45,611 nucleotides of DNA from Staphylococcus cohnii subsp. cohnii (GCF_002902365.1 NZ_PPQC01000025.1:1-45611), one strand, 5' to 3'. Shown: positions 35,961 through 45,611, counted from the first letter of the stretch. Translations and numbers: made by a program. The notes: a model not told the origin generated them from the sequence alone.

Positions 35961-36848
35961 TTAAGATTCTCTATTATTAAATAATTCAATTATAAATTTT
36001 AAATTACTTGTGTCATATTGCTCAGGTAAACGAGCTAAACAAGCATATGCAGATTCAGTATGTGATTTTAACTTCTCTTCTGCACCATTTTGTCCTAACA
36101 ATGAAACGTAAGTACTTTTATCATTTTCGATATCACTACCTGTAGCTTTTCCTAGTTTTGCTTCATCGCCGTAAATATCTAATAAATCATCTTTTATTTG
36201 AAACATTAATCCTAAATGCTCACTATATGATTCTAATAAACCGGCGACATTTGTTTCTGGTTCAGCAATATCTACTGCAGCCATTACAGCAAATTTTAAT
36301 AACGCCCCTGTTTTAGCATGGTGTATATGTTCTAACGTATTCAGGTCAACTGAAGATCCTTCACCTTCGCTTTGCATATCTAGCGTTTGGCCGCCCACCA
36401 TACCTAAATGTCCACTTGCAGATGACAAGCGCTTGATAAGTTTTACTTTAACATCATCTTTCAGATTGTCATCATTAATAATAATATCAAAAGCTTTAGT
36501 GAGCAATGCATCACCAGCAAGTATTGCTTTCCATTCACCATATACTTTATGATTTGTCAATTTGCCTCTTCGATAATCATCATTATCCATTGCCGGTAAG
36601 TCATCATGAATAAGAGAATACGTATGTACCATTTCTAATCCAAGTGCTGAAGAATAGCCAAGTTTATAATCCTTTGCTAGCATATCCAGTGTTAATAAAA
36701 GCAAAACAGGTCTAATTCGTTTACCACCTGCTTCTAACGAATATCTCATGCTATTTTCTAAATCTGTATTTAGTGATGAATTCGGAATTGAATTTTGCAA
36801 TAATTTATTTATTTCACCAGTTAAATTGTCAATTTTATGATTCATCAT
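35961..36848 (-). CDS. ispA: Polyprenyl synthetase, farnesyl diphosphate synthase type
   Basis: Makes farnesyl diphosphate from IPP and DMAPP for quinone, undecaprenyl and carotenoid synthesis. 295 residues. First Asp-rich motif [10 protein letters not shown], second [12 protein letters not shown], plus [13 protein letters not shown] and KTGALL. Start taken as ATG at 36848 after GGAAG (six bases); the next ATG (36845) is also possible, and earlier in-frame ATGs lie inside xseB without a site. It overlaps xseB by 14 bp. Confidence 0.94.
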   Translation of the reverse strand: MMNHKIDNLTGEINKLLQNSIPNSSLNTDLENSMRYSLEAGGKRIRPVLLLLTLDMLAKDYKLGYSSALGLEMVHTYSLIHDDLPAMDNDDYRRGKLTNHKVYGEWKAILAGDALLTKAFDIIINDDNLKDDVKVKLIKRLSSASGHLGMVGGQTLDMQSEGEGSSVDLNTLEHIHHAKTGALLKFAVMAAVDIAEPETNVAGLLESYSEHLGLMFQIKDDLLDIYGDEAKLGKATGSDIENDKSTYVSLLGQNGAEEKLKSHTESAYACLARLPEQYDTSNLKFIIELFNNRES

Positions 36849-37080
36849 GATTTTCTTCCTTTTCAGTTTCTTCATCGCTTTCAACATTTTCTTCAGACAT
36901 AAGTTCATTCACTTTTCTTTCAGCATTTTTCAATGTTTCATCACAATTTGCTGATAATGTCATACCTCGTTGATATAAGTTTAAAGATTCTTCTAAAGAA
37001 ACATTTTCATTATCTAATTTTTGAACTATATTTTCTAATTCTTTCATCATTTCTTCAAAACTTTGTGATTTATTCGTCAT
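36835..37080 (-). CDS. xseB: Exodeoxyribonuclease VII small subunit
   Basis: 81 residues, the short helical partner of XseA. The family pattern [20 protein letters not shown] and [16 protein letters not shown] is clear. A very acidic tail ([12 protein letters not shown]) follows. It overlaps xseA by 11 bp and ispA by 14 bp, so three genes are translationally coupled. Confidence 0.96.
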   Translation of the reverse strand: MTNKSQSFEEMMKELENIVQKLDNENVSLEESLNLYQRGMTLSANCDETLKNAERKVNELMSEENVESDEETEKEENHDES

Positions 37081-38410
37081 CTTTACACCTTACTTTCATA
37101 ACTTGTGCATCAACAGAACCGTCTTTCATTGTTAATACAATATTATCATTTTCAGTTAAATCGCTCGTGCTCGTTACTATCCTATCTTCTTTATTCACAA
37201 TCGTATAACCACGTAACATTGTATTGGTTGGACTAAGATTATTCAAATTCTCTATTTTATTAGTTAAATTATTTCTTTGTTTTACAATGAGGTGATTCAT
37301 TAATTTTACAAGATTCGTTTGTTGTTGATTGATCGTTGCTTGTTCTCTCTGAATACTTTGTTTGAAATGTTTTAAGTTGAAATTCTGTTTTATTAATTGT
37401 AATTTTTGTACCTGTTGATTGACTTTAAAGTTTATTGATAAATTAAGTTGTTTCTCTAAATCATCACGTTTTTGGATCTGTTGATCATATAACAAAGTTG
37501 GCGTTTTAAATTTATAGTATGAAGCAACATGTTGTAGATACTGTTTTCGATGTTGAATTTGTTGTTTCATAAACCTAGTTAGAGAAAATTTTTGTTGCTG
37601 AATATATTGTCTTAATTCATATTGATCAGGAGTAGCCATCACTGCTGCTTGTGTAGGTGTTGCTGCACGTGCATCTGCTACGAAATCACTAAGTGTAAAG
37701 TCTGTTTCGTGACCCACTGCTGATATAATTGGTGTTTTACATGTATAAATCGCTTTTACAACATCTTCTTCATTGAAGTTCCATAAATCTTCTATAGAAC
37801 CACCACCACGACCAATTATAATAGTATCTACATTTAAATCATCAGCTTGTTTTATTTTTTCAATGATATCATGCTTAGCCTGCTCACCTTGTACTAAAGT
37901 GTTAATTTGAATTTGTTCAACTAAAGGATATCGACTATTGATAGTTGTGTGGATATCTCTTATTGCTGCACCAGTGCCAGCAGTCAACACAGCAATTTTT
38001 TCAGGAAACTTAGGAATCATTTTTTTGTGGTTTTGATCAAAATACCCAACTTTGGTTAATTTCTTTTTTAATTGTTCTAATTTTTGATATAAATTACCAA
38101 TGCCATCTATATGCATTTTATTAACATAAACTTGATAATTGCCACGTCTTTCATATACAGAAACACGTGCTTCTAAAAGCACTTCGTCACCTTCTTTAGG
38201 CTCGAAGTCAATTTTTGAAGCATTTCCTTTAAACATCATTGCACTGATTACGCTATTTTTATCTTTAACATTAAAATAAAGATGACCGCTACTATGTTTT
38301 TTAAAGTTAGAAAGCTCTCCTTTGAGCAATACATTTTGTAGATGTGGATCCTGATCAAATTTATATTTAATATATTTAGTTAAAGCTGACACACTTAAAT
38401 AATCTGACAT
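37070..38410 (-). CDS. xseA: Exodeoxyribonuclease VII large subunit
   Basis: Degrades single-stranded DNA from both ends, together with XseB. 446 residues. N-terminal OB-fold (about 3-100, [29 protein letters not shown]), catalytic domain with [14 protein letters not shown] and [19 protein letters not shown], and a long coiled C-terminal part (about 280-420). ATG at 38410, 14 bp after nusB. Confidence 0.96.
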   Translation of the reverse strand: MSDYLSVSALTKYIKYKFDQDPHLQNVLLKGELSNFKKHSSGHLYFNVKDKNSVISAMMFKGNASKIDFEPKEGDEVLLEARVSVYERRGNYQVYVNKMHIDGIGNLYQKLEQLKKKLTKVGYFDQNHKKMIPKFPEKIAVLTAGTGAAIRDIHTTINSRYPLVEQIQINTLVQGEQAKHDIIEKIKQADDLNVDTIIIGRGGGSIEDLWNFNEEDVVKAIYTCKTPIISAVGHETDFTLSDFVADARAATPTQAAVMATPDQYELRQYIQQQKFSLTRFMKQQIQHRKQYLQHVASYYKFKTPTLLYDQQIQKRDDLEKQLNLSINFKVNQQVQKLQLIKQNFNLKHFKQSIQREQATINQQQTNLVKLMNHLIVKQRNNLTNKIENLNNLSPTNTMLRGYTIVNKEDRIVTSTSDLTENDNIVLTMKDGSVDAQVMKVRCKDDE

Positions 38411-38424
38411 ATTATATCACTCTT

Positions 38425-38811
38425 TTATTCAATATTACTTAATACACCATTGATGAACTTATAATGATCATCATCACTAAATTGTTTTGCTAATTCAACT
38501 GCTTCATTGATGATTACTTTTTGTGGCGTTTCGCTATTTAACAACTCAAAAGTTGACATTCTTAATATGATACGGTCAGATTTTAATAACCTGTCGATCG
38601 TCCAATCTTTTAAATGTGGCGCAATTTTGTTATCTAACACAGATTCATGATCTTTTACACCAGTAACTAGCCAATTAATAAAATCAAATTCTAAATCCGG
38701 ATTATCATCTTTAATAAAACTAATTGCTTCATCAATCGTTAAGTCACTATTTTTCATTTCTAATTGAAATAGTGTTTGAAAGGCTTGTGTTCTAGATTCT
38801 TTTCGACTCAT
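38425..38811 (-). CDS. nusB: Transcription antitermination protein NusB
   Basis: 128 residues, all-helical RNA-binding protein that acts with NusE on rRNA boxA. N-terminal [18 protein letters not shown] and C-terminal [20 protein letters not shown] are typical. ATG at 38811 follows AAGGAG. It lies between yqhY and xseA as in Bacillus. The 113 bp upstream hold a small TATGACT/AGTCATA hairpin. Confidence 0.96.
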   Translation of the reverse strand: MSRKESRTQAFQTLFQLEMKNSDLTIDEAISFIKDDNPDLEFDFINWLVTGVKDHESVLDNKIAPHLKDWTIDRLLKSDRIILRMSTFELLNSETPQKVIINEAVELAKQFSDDDHYKFINGVLSNIE

Positions 38812-38924
38812 TATAAACTCCTTTTAGCATTGTACGCTTTATGACTAATATAAAATAGAATTTTGTTAATCACTTGATTATGGAACTCCTGTTTTATGAC
38901 TACATTAAAGTCATAGTGCTATTT

Positions 38925-39287
38925 TTAATTTGTAGATACGATATGTGTAATGTGAACATTAATTTGATTTGGTATGATGGTTGTCATCGTAGATAATGAG
39001 TTATAAATGGCATTTTGTATTTTTCTTGCAGTTTCTGAGATATTTATGCCGTATGAAAATGAACAATAAACATCTATATGAATACCATCATCTTTTGTAT
39101 CTACTTTAATGCCACGTGCTAATTGTTTTTTTGTAACTTTTTCAACACTTAGATCTTTAATTTCTTTAAAGTGTCCTTCTAGGCCTTTTATTTCTGAGGT
39201 TGCTATACTTGCTATAACAGTCAAAACCTCAGGTGCTATTTCTATTTTTCCTAAATTGGAATGTGATGATTCTGCTACTTTGACCAT
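38925..39287 (-). CDS. yqhY: Asp23/Gls24 family protein (YqhY-like)
   Basis: 120 residues of the Asp23/Gls24 envelope-stress family. LGKIEIAPEVLTVIASIATS at about 12-31 and DVYCSFSYGINISETARKIQ are the family marks. In Bacillus the same gene sits between accC and nusB and is linked to acetyl-CoA carboxylase activity, so a role in fatty acid control is possible. It starts 21 bp after accC with AGGAGG eight bases before ATG. Confidence 0.9.
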   Translation of the reverse strand: MVKVAESSHSNLGKIEIAPEVLTVIASIATSEIKGLEGHFKEIKDLSVEKVTKKQLARGIKVDTKDDGIHIDVYCSFSYGINISETARKIQNAIYNSLSTMTTIIPNQINVHITHIVSTN

Positions 39288-39308
39288 TTCACAAACCTCC
39301 TATTTAGA

Positions 39309-40658
39309 TTATTCATCCATTATATTATAAGTTTCTAAGAAGTTAGTATTAAATTTACCGCTTTTAAATATATCATTATTTAAAAGTCGAATATGGAACG
39401 GAATTGTAGTGTCAATTCCTAATACTAAATATTCACCTAAAGCTCTCAATCCAGTCATAATTGCTTCATCTCTTGATGGTTCATGAACAATTAATTTTGC
39501 TACCATAGAATCATAATATGGAGGGATTGTATAATTAGTATAACATGCGGATTCGATTCTTACTCCAAAACCACCTGGTGCTAGATATTGTGTAATCTTC
39601 CCTGGGGAAGGCATAAAGTTTTTATACGGATTTTCTGCGTTAATCCTAAATTCGATTGCGTGCCCTTTGATTTCAATATCTTTTTGTGTATATGGCAATT
39701 TCTCACCCATTGCAACTTTAAGTTGCAGTTTTACTAAATCAATACCAGTTACCATTTCTGTAACGGGATGCTCTACCTGAATACGCGTATTCATTTCCAT
39801 GAAATAGAATTCATTAGTGTTTAAATCATAAATAAATTCAATAGTACCAGCATTTTCATAATTTACAGCTTTTGCTGCTCTTACTGCTGCATTACCCATT
39901 TCTTGTCTTTTAGCATCAGTTAAGATTGGAGATGGTGCTTCTTCCACAAGTTTTTGCATACGTCTTTGAATTGTACAATCTCGCTCTCCTAAATGGATGA
40001 CGTTACCATAACTATCTCCCATCACTTGTATTTCAATATGTCTAAAGTTTTCAATAAATTTTTCAAGATATAATCCACTATTACCAAAAGCAGTTTCTGC
40101 TTCTTGTTGTGTCATTTTGAAGCCAGTTTCCAATTCTTTTTCATCACGTGCGACACGTATACCTTTACCACCACCACCAGCAGTAGCTTTGATAATAACA
40201 GGATAACCTATATCTTTTGCAATTTTCTTAGCTTCTTTAATGTCTTTAACTAATCCTTCACTTCCAGGAACTACAGGAACTTCAGCACGTTTCATTTCTT
40301 CTTTAGCTACGTCTTTAATACCCATTTTTTGAATTGATTCATAACTTGGACCAATAAATTTAAGTTGACAAGCTTCACACAGTTCAGCAAAATCACCATT
40401 TTCTGCTAAAAAACCATATCCAGGGTGGACACCATCACATCCTGTAGAAGTTGCAATGGATAAAATATTAGGGATGTTTAGGTAAGAATCTTTAGATTGA
40501 GTGGGACCGACACAATATGCTTCATCAGCAATTTGAGTATGTAATGCATCTTTGTCTCCCTCAGAATATATTGCTACAGTTTGCAATCCTAAATCGTGAC
40601 ATGCACGTATAATTCTTACGGCAATTTCCCCTCTATTTGCTATTAAAATTTTATTCAT
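39309..40658 (-). CDS. accC: Acetyl-CoA carboxylase, biotin carboxylase subunit
   Basis: Carboxylates biotin on AccB with ATP and bicarbonate, the first step of fatty acid synthesis. 449 residues: N-terminal [23 protein letters not shown]-grasp glycine loop [31 protein letters not shown], and catalytic [13 protein letters not shown]. Start ATG at 40658 shares one base with the accB stop (TAATG), a clear coupling signal. Confidence 0.97.
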   Translation of the reverse strand: MNKILIANRGEIAVRIIRACHDLGLQTVAIYSEGDKDALHTQIADEAYCVGPTQSKDSYLNIPNILSIATSTGCDGVHPGYGFLAENGDFAELCEACQLKFIGPSYESIQKMGIKDVAKEEMKRAEVPVVPGSEGLVKDIKEAKKIAKDIGYPVIIKATAGGGGKGIRVARDEKELETGFKMTQQEAETAFGNSGLYLEKFIENFRHIEIQVMGDSYGNVIHLGERDCTIQRRMQKLVEEAPSPILTDAKRQEMGNAAVRAAKAVNYENAGTIEFIYDLNTNEFYFMEMNTRIQVEHPVTEMVTGIDLVKLQLKVAMGEKLPYTQKDIEIKGHAIEFRINAENPYKNFMPSPGKITQYLAPGGFGVRIESACYTNYTIPPYYDSMVAKLIVHEPSRDEAIMTGLRALGEYLVLGIDTTIPFHIRLLNNDIFKSGKFNTNFLETYNIMDE

Positions 40659-41131
40659 TATTTCACCTTAAATAACGGTTGGCCATACTCTACCATTTGA
40701 CCGTCTTCTACTAGTATTTCAGCAATTTCCCCTGTGACTTCTGCTTGTATTTCATTAAATAATTTCATAGCTTCCAAAATACATACAGTAGATTCGTTTG
40801 AAACAGAATCTCCTACTTGAACATATGGGTTTTCTTCTGGTGAAGGTGATTTATAAAACGTACCAACCATCGGTGCATTTATCGTTTTTAAGTTATCATT
40901 TTCTTGAGAAGAACTTGTCTCTTCTGTACTTTGAGCATCGAGTTGATTTGATACAGCCGATTGTTGTGGTGCAATTTGTTGCATCGGTTGTTGTGAAACT
41001 TGAGGTGTAATAATCTCAGTTTCTTTCTCTTTTTTTAAATTAACTATATTCCCTTTATCTTCTATATTAATTTCAGTCAAGCTGGATTGATCAAGAATTT
41101 CAATTAATTCTTTAATTTCTTTAAAATTCAT
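40658..41131 (-). CDS. accB: Acetyl-CoA carboxylase biotin carboxyl carrier protein
   Basis: 157 residues. N-terminal [16 protein letters not shown], a Gln/Ser/Ala-rich linker (about 43-80), and the biotinyl domain with Lys123 in [10 protein letters not shown] as biotin site. It is translated before accC and coupled to it by one shared base. ATG at 41131 follows AAGGAG by nine bases. The 250-bp gap upstream has the efp terminator and probably the acc promoter. Confidence 0.96.
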   Translation of the reverse strand: MNFKEIKELIEILDQSSLTEINIEDKGNIVNLKKEKETEIITPQVSQQPMQQIAPQQSAVSNQLDAQSTEETSSSQENDNLKTINAPMVGTFYKSPSPEENPYVQVGDSVSNESTVCILEAMKLFNEIQAEVTGEIAEILVEDGQMVEYGQPLFKVK

Positions 41132-41299
41132 AAATACTGACTCCTTCAGATTGTTTTCATTACCTAGTTTATTTTACTTTAGTGAAATGTTCAATTCAAG
41201 CATATACATATTTTCTATTATAACTCATTAATTACTATATTTAATCAATGGTTAACTATAATTTGTGTCATGATTATTTTCCTTTTACGCATAAATAAC

Positions 41300-41336
41300 A
41301 AAAGCCCTTCCATTTAAATAATTGGAAAGGCTTTTT
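41300..41336 (-). terminator. Terminator after efp
   Basis: AAAAGCC..TTCCA pairs with TTGGAA..GGCTTTTT, with T-runs on both strands. It separates the pepQ-efp pair from accB. Confidence 0.75.
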
Positions 41337-41383
41337 AGTAATTTGCAAGATACTGTATTCATATTATGTGTGAAGTTGATGAA

Positions 41384-41941
41384 TTAAGCTCTTGATACGT
41401 AACTACCATCGCTAGTGTTAATTACTAAAGTATCTCCTTCATTAACAAATAGTGGCACATTTAAAGTATAACCTGTTTCTACTGTCGCAGATTTTGTAGC
41501 ACCGGTAGCAGTATCACCTTTAATACCTGGTTCTGTTTCTGTGACTGTAAGTTCAACGTTTTTAGGTAATTCAACACCTAAAGTTTCATTTTCATAACTT
41601 TGAATTTGAACTTCCATATTTGCTTTTAAGAAATTTAATTCGTGTTCTAAATAATCAGCAGATAATTCAATTTGATCGAATGTTTGATTATCCATGAAAA
41701 CATGCGTATCTCCATCAGCGTATAAATATTGCATACGGCGATTTTCAATCATAGCAGTTTCAACTTTTTCTCCGCCTCTAAATGTTTTCTCTTGGATAGC
41801 ACCTGTTCTTAAATTACGTAATTTAGAACGTACAAATGCAGCACCTTTTCCTGGTTTTACGTGTTGGAAATCTAAAACTTTCCAAATTCCATTATCTACA
41901 GAGATTGTTAAACCTGTTTTAAAATCATTAACCGAAATCAT
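41384..41941 (-). CDS. efp: Translation elongation factor P
   Basis: Relieves ribosome stalling at proline runs. 185 residues, three beta-barrel domains. The tip of the first domain is KPGKGAAF with Lys32, the residue modified in other bacteria. C-terminal domain ends [20 protein letters not shown] at 41941 follows AGGAGG; it lies 28 bp after the peptidase gene, as in Bacillus. Confidence 0.98.
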   Translation of the reverse strand: MISVNDFKTGLTISVDNGIWKVLDFQHVKPGKGAAFVRSKLRNLRTGAIQEKTFRGGEKVETAMIENRRMQYLYADGDTHVFMDNQTFDQIELSADYLEHELNFLKANMEVQIQSYENETLGVELPKNVELTVTETEPGIKGDTATGATKSATVETGYTLNVPLFVNEGDTLVINTSDGSYVSRA

Positions 41942-41968
41942 TCAGTTTCCTCCTTAATATAAGGTCTT

Positions 41969-43027
41969 CTATAAAATAATAAGGTCTTTAGACGATTTAG
42001 TAAAGCGTTCGCAACCATTTTCTGTAATTAATATATCATCTTCAATACGTACGCCACCAATTCCATCTAAATATATACCGGGTTCAATTGTAACACAATT
42101 ATTTAACTCTAATGGAGATTCAGATTTTTTAGATAAATTTGGACCTTCGTGTACTTCTAATCCAATACCATGGCCCAGTGAATGACCAAACGCTTCACCA
42201 TATCCTTTTTCAGTGATATAATCTCTTGCAACTGCATCAAGTTCTTTTCCGGTCATTCCTTTTTTAGCTGCTTCAATTCCTTTTACATTTGCTTGTAATA
42301 CAATTTGATATATTTCTTTTAACTGAGCATCCGGTTCGCCTATAGCAAAAGTACGCGTAATATCTGAGGCATATCCATTGTAATAAGCACCATAATCTAA
42401 GGTGATTAATTCTCCTTGATTAATGACTTTATCACTTGCTACGCCATGTGGGAGCGCCCCTCTGACTCCAGAGGCAACAATTGTATTAAAGGACGGACCT
42501 TCTGAACCTAAATCTAGCATTTTGCTTTCTAATTTTGCTTTCAACTCAAGTTCTGTCATTCCTGCTTTAGCAACCGTTAAAATATACTCATAAGCATCAT
42601 CAACAATCTGAGCAGCTTTTTGAATATTTGCTATTTCTTGCTCATCTTTGACTTCTCTAATTTTTTCAATTAATCCAGAAATACTTATTAAACTAATATA
42701 AGATTTACTTAACTGTAAATAAGTATCATAGCTCACTAAATCACCTTCAAAGCCAACATTTTGCACATTTAATTCTTCAAGTGTTGATTTAATAGATTCT
42801 ATCAATTGTCCCTGTTGCTTAATTATTTTAAAATCAGTAGCCTGAGTAGTCGCTTGTTCTATGTATCTGAAATCAGTAAGTAATAGTTTTTCTTCATTTG
42901 TAATAATAAGTGCACCACTGGTTCCAGTGAATCCAGATAAGTAGCGTCTATTATAATCAGATAAAACGATAATTGCTTCTAAATGCTTTGTTTTTAGAGC
43001 AGCTTTTAATTTATCTATTCTATTCAA
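41969..43027 (-). CDS. M24 Xaa-Pro peptidase (YqhT-like)
   Basis: 352 residues: an N-terminal creatinase-like domain (about 1-125, RYLSGFTGTSGALI) and the pita-bread catalytic domain with metal ligands in LDYGAYYNGYASDITRT, GHSLGHGIGLEVHEGP and CVTIEPGIY, and late GGVRIEDDIL. The start is TTG at 43027, seven bases after AGGGTG. It precedes efp, an EF-P/prolidase pairing conserved in Firmicutes and biologically apt, since both deal with proline. Confidence 0.92.
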   Translation of the reverse strand: MNRIDKLKAALKTKHLEAIIVLSDYNRRYLSGFTGTSGALIITNEEKLLLTDFRYIEQATTQATDFKIIKQQGQLIESIKSTLEELNVQNVGFEGDLVSYDTYLQLSKSYISLISISGLIEKIREVKDEQEIANIQKAAQIVDDAYEYILTVAKAGMTELELKAKLESKMLDLGSEGPSFNTIVASGVRGALPHGVASDKVINQGELITLDYGAYYNGYASDITRTFAIGEPDAQLKEIYQIVLQANVKGIEAAKKGMTGKELDAVARDYITEKGYGEAFGHSLGHGIGLEVHEGPNLSKKSESPLELNNCVTIEPGIYLDGIGGVRIEDDILITENGCERFTKSSKDLIIL

Positions 43028-43051
43028 CAGTAATCACCCTATTCAATAAAT

Positions 43052-43080
43052 TTGTACATTTCCAATATATACATTAAAAT
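43052..43080 (+). promoter_or_regulatory. Probable promoter of the lipoprotein gene
   Basis: TTGTAC (43052-43057) and TAAAAT (43075-43080) with a 17-bp spacer, 50 bp before the start codon. Confidence 0.5.
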
Positions 43081-43130
43081 GATAGCATAATTAATGTATC
43101 AATTTATAGTTTTTGAATTAGGAGAGAGTT

Positions 43131-43712
43131 ATGAAGAAAAAATTATTCGCTATTTTAAGCGCTTCGTGTATACTCGCTGGGTGTGGGAGCCAAAATTTAG
43201 GGCCATTAGAAGAGAAAACAACAAAACTTCGCGATGAAAATCATAAATTAAAAAGTGATATTCAAGATTTAAAATTAGAAATAAAAAAAGAAAAAACAAA
43301 TATTACTGCATTAGAAAAAGATAAAAACAATATTAAGAATGCAAAAAGTAATAAAAATAAGCTGAATCATATTAAGGCGTCTTCTGAATATTATCAAGAT
43401 GTCGCAAAAGCAATTGATGATTATAATAATATTGAAGATGAGGTTTCAAAAAATAAACAAAGTGAAAAAACTCAAAACAAATTAACAGATATTACTAATA
43501 AAATTGATGCTGCTTTTTCTACATATAAAAATAAAATTGATAAAGATAAAATGAATGCTGAAGATAAAAAGAAACATAAAAGTATTACTAAATTAAACAA
43601 ATCACTAGATTCAGCTATGAGTGATATAAGGGATGGTTATAACGAAAAAGATAAGAAGAAACTTAATAAAGGTCAAACTACTTTATCAAAAGTAAGTATA
43701 AGTAATGAGTAA
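43131..43712 (+). CDS. Putative lipoprotein with coiled-coil
   Basis: 193 residues. Signal peptide with lipobox LAGC at about 16-19 (SCILAGCGSQ), so the protein should be lipid-anchored at Cys19. The rest is Lys/Asp/Asn-rich and helical, with heptad-like repeats at about 30-70 (EKTTKLRDENHKLKSDIQDL) and a C-terminal helix pair. I cannot name the family. ATG follows GGAGAG. It is 27 bp before a small membrane-protein gene on the same strand, so they probably form one transcript. Confidence 0.82.
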   Translation: MKKKLFAILSASCILAGCGSQNLGPLEEKTTKLRDENHKLKSDIQDLKLEIKKEKTNITALEKDKNNIKNAKSNKNKLNHIKASSEYYQDVAKAIDDYNNIEDEVSKNKQSEKTQNKLTDITNKIDAAFSTYKNKIDKDKMNAEDKKKHKSITKLNKSLDSAMSDIRDGYNEKDKKKLNKGQTTLSKVSISNE

Positions 43713-43739
43713 CGTGATATATAAATAGGAGTGTTTATT

Positions 43740-43958
43740 TTGAAACAAGCAATATTCTATATCGTAATCGCAATTGCATTAGTTGGTTTAATACTTAACT
43801 TAGATGCATTTTTATTTAGTTTTGTAAAAATGGCCATAAGTTTAGCTATTTTTGCAGGTATAATTTATTTAATTTACTATTTTTTCTTTTTAACTGAAGA
43901 TCAAAGAAAATATAAGCGTGCCCAAAGAAAGTATAGAAAAAGAAATAAAAAGAGTTAA
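43740..43958 (+). CDS. Small membrane protein, SA1362-like
   Basis: 72 residues with two hydrophobic helices (about 4-22 and 27-50) and a very basic tail (RKYKRAQRKYRKRNKKS). The start is TTG at 43740, eight bases after AGGAG; an in-frame GTG at 43731 overlaps that site. Place and shape fit the staphylococcal family named after SA1362 in strain N315, which I recall from memory only. Function unknown; the basic tail would face the cytoplasm. Confidence 0.75.
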   Translation: MKQAIFYIVIAIALVGLILNLDAFLFSFVKMAISLAIFAGIIYLIYYFFFLTEDQRKYKRAQRKYRKRNKKS

Positions 43959-43985
43959 TGTTAAACTTTAAAAGTTTAACATTAA
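43955..43985. repeat. Perfect 15-bp palindrome at the end of the small membrane protein gene
   Basis: TTAATGTTAAACTTT (43955-43969), one central base, then AAAGTTTAACATTAA (43971-43985). It includes the stop codon of the preceding gene. With no loop it is a poor hairpin by itself; it may be a protein site or first part of a double terminator. Confidence 0.7.
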
Positions 43986-43994
43986 CGAAAAATC

Positions 43995-44042
43995 AAAGCA
44001 TTCACCCTACAATATTTGAAAATATTGTAGGGTGAATGCTTT
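43995..44042. terminator. Very strong bidirectional terminator before lipM
   Basis: A perfect stem of 22-23 bp: AAAGCATTCACCCTAC then AATATTT (43995-44017) and its exact complement (44020-44042), with T-runs on both sides. It separates two converging genes. Confidence 0.9.
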
Positions 44043-44057
44043 TTATAAAGAATATAA

Positions 44058-44888
44058 TTATTTTCGATAAGTCCATTCTGATGATTTGTACTTTTCAATT
44101 AATGCTTCAACTTCATCATTTTGTTGTGGGGTTAATTCTAAAGGTTTTAAATTGATATTTAATCCCTTTTTAAATCCACTTTCGAATGCGCTTTCCATTT
44201 CATCTATAGTAATGTAGCGATCAGAAATATCATTAATTGCTACTGCTTTATCAACAAAAGCTTGTTTCATTTTTTCTTTCAATCGGTCATTTTTAAATAT
44301 AAACATATCAAACAAATCATCGATATCTATATCTTGTAACAATGAACCATGTTGCAGTATAACACCTTTTTGTCTCATTTGAGCACTTCCTGCAATTTTA
44401 CGTCCTTCTACAACTAATTCATACCAACTCGAAGCATCGAAACAAACTGCACTTCTTGGTTGTTTTAATTTAGACCTTTCTTCTTTGGATCGTGGAATAG
44501 CAAAAGAAGCATTAAAACCTAATGTTTTGAATCCTTCAAGCAAACCCTCAGAAATGACCCTATATGCTTCTGTAACAGTTTTAGGCATGTTCGGATGGGA
44601 TTCTGGTACAATAACACTATAAGTTAATTCTTTGTCATGTAAGACGCCTCTGCCGCCTGTTTGTCTTCTAACAAGGCCGTAACCTTTATCTGTCACCTTG
44701 TCTATATCAATTTCTTTTGTCAATCTTTGAAAGTAACCAACTGAAAGTGTAGCTGGATCCCATGTGTAAAATCTTATTACTGGGTCAATCTCACCTCTGG
44801 AAACAAAATTTAATAACGCTTCATCCATTGCCATATTGTAAAATGGATCATTACTACCCGTGTTGATAAAATGCCATGTTTCAGTCAC
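44058..44888 (-). CDS. lipM: Octanoyl-[ACP]:protein transferase LipM
   Basis: Moves octanoyl from acyl carrier protein to a lipoyl domain (GcvH), the first step of lipoic acid synthesis. 276 residues, biotin/lipoate ligase fold: [24 protein letters not shown], catalytic Cys149 in [15 protein letters not shown] and GRKIAGSAQ. The start is GTG at 44888, eight bases after GGAG, giving [11 protein letters not shown]; upstream in-frame ATGs lack a site. Bacillus has the same neighbour pair, yqhL rhodanese and lipM. It could be misread as a lipoate-protein ligase, but the catalytic Cys and length favour LipM. It serves the E2 subunit encoded at 27-28 kb. Confidence 0.92.
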   Translation of the reverse strand: MTETWHFINTGSNDPFYNMAMDEALLNFVSRGEIDPVIRFYTWDPATLSVGYFQRLTKEIDIDKVTDKGYGLVRRQTGGRGVLHDKELTYSVIVPESHPNMPKTVTEAYRVISEGLLEGFKTLGFNASFAIPRSKEERSKLKQPRSAVCFDASSWYELVVEGRKIAGSAQMRQKGVILQHGSLLQDIDIDDLFDMFIFKNDRLKEKMKQAFVDKAVAINDISDRYITIDEMESAFESGFKKGLNINLKPLELTPQQNDEVEALIEKYKSSEWTYRK

Positions 44889-45000
44889 AATCAAAACTCC
44901 ATTCATTAAAATTAAATTGTGATAACATCCAATGTGTGTTATCGTTTTCAATAATTGTACAAAAATGTCAGTATTATGTAATTATCATGATAAAAATATT

Positions 45001-45029
45001 TTGATAATTTATGCTAACAGTCTTATAAT
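45001..45029 (+). promoter_or_regulatory. Sigma-A promoter of the rhodanese gene
   Basis: TTGATA (45001-45006) and TATAAT (45024-45029) with exactly 17 bp between, near consensus, 33 bp before the start codon. Confidence 0.85.
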
Positions 45030-45061
45030 ATATAATATCGGTTAATTAGGGAGGATGCAAG

Positions 45062-45448
45062 ATGAGTAATTTTTGGTTTATAGCTTTAGCAATATTAATA
45101 GTAATCGTCGCTTATATGTTGTTCAATAAATATTTGAACAAAAAAGCGGTAACAGAATTAAACCAAAATGAATTCCATAATGGTTTGCGAAAAGCTCAAG
45201 TGATTGATGTGAGAGAAAAAGTAGACTATGATTATGGTCATATTAATGGTGCTCGTAACATTCCAATCACAATGTTTAAACAAAGATTTCAGGGATTGAG
45301 AACGGATCAACCAATCTATCTTTGTGATGCGAATGGTATTGCCAGTTATCGTGCCGCTAGAATATTAAAAAAGAACGGATATAAAGATATATTCATGCTT
45401 AAAGGCGGATATAAAAAATGGACTGGTAAAATCAAATCAAAAAAGTAA
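45062..45448 (+). CDS. Membrane-anchored rhodanese-like protein (YqhL)
   Basis: 128 residues: one N-terminal membrane helix (about 4-22), then a single rhodanese domain (about 35-122) with IDVREKVDYDYGHINGARNI and catalytic Cys88 in IYLCDANGIASYRA. The domain probably faces the cytoplasm. Sulfur-transfer activity fits the family, and lipoic acid needs sulfur, so its link to lipM is suggestive but unproven. ATG at 45062 follows GGGAGG by seven bases. Confidence 0.9.
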   Translation: MSNFWFIALAILIVIVAYMLFNKYLNKKAVTELNQNEFHNGLRKAQVIDVREKVDYDYGHINGARNIPITMFKQRFQGLRTDQPIYLCDANGIASYRAARILKKNGYKDIFMLKGGYKKWTGKIKSKK

Positions 45449-45503
45449 ATGGTTAAATAAACATTTAAAGATTGAGTTCGGACATAAATGTCTCTGACTA
45501 AAC

Positions 45504-45550
45504 AGAAAACGATAATTTCTATTGAAATAATGTAGAAATTGTCGTTTTCT
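45504..45550 (+). terminator. Terminator of the rhodanese gene
   Basis: A 17-bp stem with one G-T pair: AGAAAACGATAATTTCT (45504-45520) and AGAAATTGTCGTTTTCT (45534-45550), then TTATTTTTAT. Arms resemble 14494-14538. A second hairpin with arms TAGCTC/GAGCTA (45563-45589) follows; it may belong to a gene beyond the window. Confidence 0.85.
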
Positions 45551-45611
45551 TTATTTTTATCAAATAGTGTAGCTCGTTGAGCTACTATTTTCCTTACATT
45601 CAATGCCATAA

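Noticed and set aside
44058..44888. Lipoate-protein ligase A as the identity of the 44-kb gene.
   Set aside because: The catalytic Cys in the SAVCFDA motif, the length of 276 and the neighbouring yqhL-type rhodanese point to LipM octanoyltransferase instead.
45346..45609. A minus-strand open frame at the right edge as the end of a further gene.
   Set aside because: It overlaps the rhodanese gene antisense and runs through its terminator.

Overview
The window is a stretch of core chromosome from a low-GC Firmicute, almost certainly a Staphylococcus. The evidence is the content and order of the genes (ebpS-recQ-fer, srrAB-rluB-scpBA, xerD-fur, proC-rnz-zwf, the branched-chain dehydrogenase operon next to recN-argR-ispA-xseBA-nusB, then accBC-efp, lipM and a rhodanese), the FMN-riboswitch-controlled ribU, strong AGGAGG-type ribosome sites and several TTG starts. 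Many proteins resemble S. aureus orthologues as I remember them, but with clear divergence (EbpS, SrrB and Zwf), so a coagulase-negative species is more likely than S. aureus. I cannot name the species. There are no rRNA or tRNA genes, insertion sequences, phage genes or CRISPR arrays.

Layout. 1-4.6 kb: cell-surface EbpS, the RecQ/YpbB pair and divergent ferredoxin. 4.6-8.6 kb: a gene-free stretch with terminators and a GC-richer repeat-like island, then ribU with its FMN riboswitch, and the respiratory two-component system srrAB. 8.6-13.3 kb: rluB, scpB, scpA, a DUF309 gene, xerD, fur and nudF. 13.5-16.4 kb: two oxidoreductases and proC. 16.4-25 kb: rnz, zwf, an AraC/GyrI-like regulator, malA, gnd and an M20 peptidase. 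25-27.2 kb: a 32-residue Prli42-like membrane miniprotein, an aromatic acid exporter-like protein and the bacilliredoxin BrxB. 27.3-33.4 kb: the complete branched-chain 2-oxoacid dehydrogenase operon (E3, E1 alpha, E1 beta, E2), preceded by a lone phosphotransbutyrylase-like gene. 33.5-43 kb: a long minus-strand housekeeping block (argR-recN; accB-accC-yqhY-nusB-xseA-xseB-ispA; efp with a peptidase). 43-45.6 kb: a lipoprotein, a small membrane protein, the octanoyltransferase LipM and a membrane-anchored rhodanese.

How the genes work together. zwf and gnd encode two oxidative pentose-phosphate enzymes. LipM feeds lipoylation of the E2 subunit of the branched-chain complex. That complex makes acyl-CoA primers for branched fatty acids, while AccB/AccC start chain elongation. 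SrrAB, Fur (with PerR-type boxes in front), BrxB, ferredoxin and Prli42 are redox, iron or stress functions. The points of most interest are small: loss of the two redox cysteines recalled for S. aureus SrrB, two PerR-type palindromes before fur, malA without malR but with a LacI/CcpA-like operator, a recent internal duplication in ebpS, two related GC-richer islands at convergent gene ends, stacked perfect palindromes before lipM, and frequent TTG starts. I found no clear sign of a wholly new multi-gene system.
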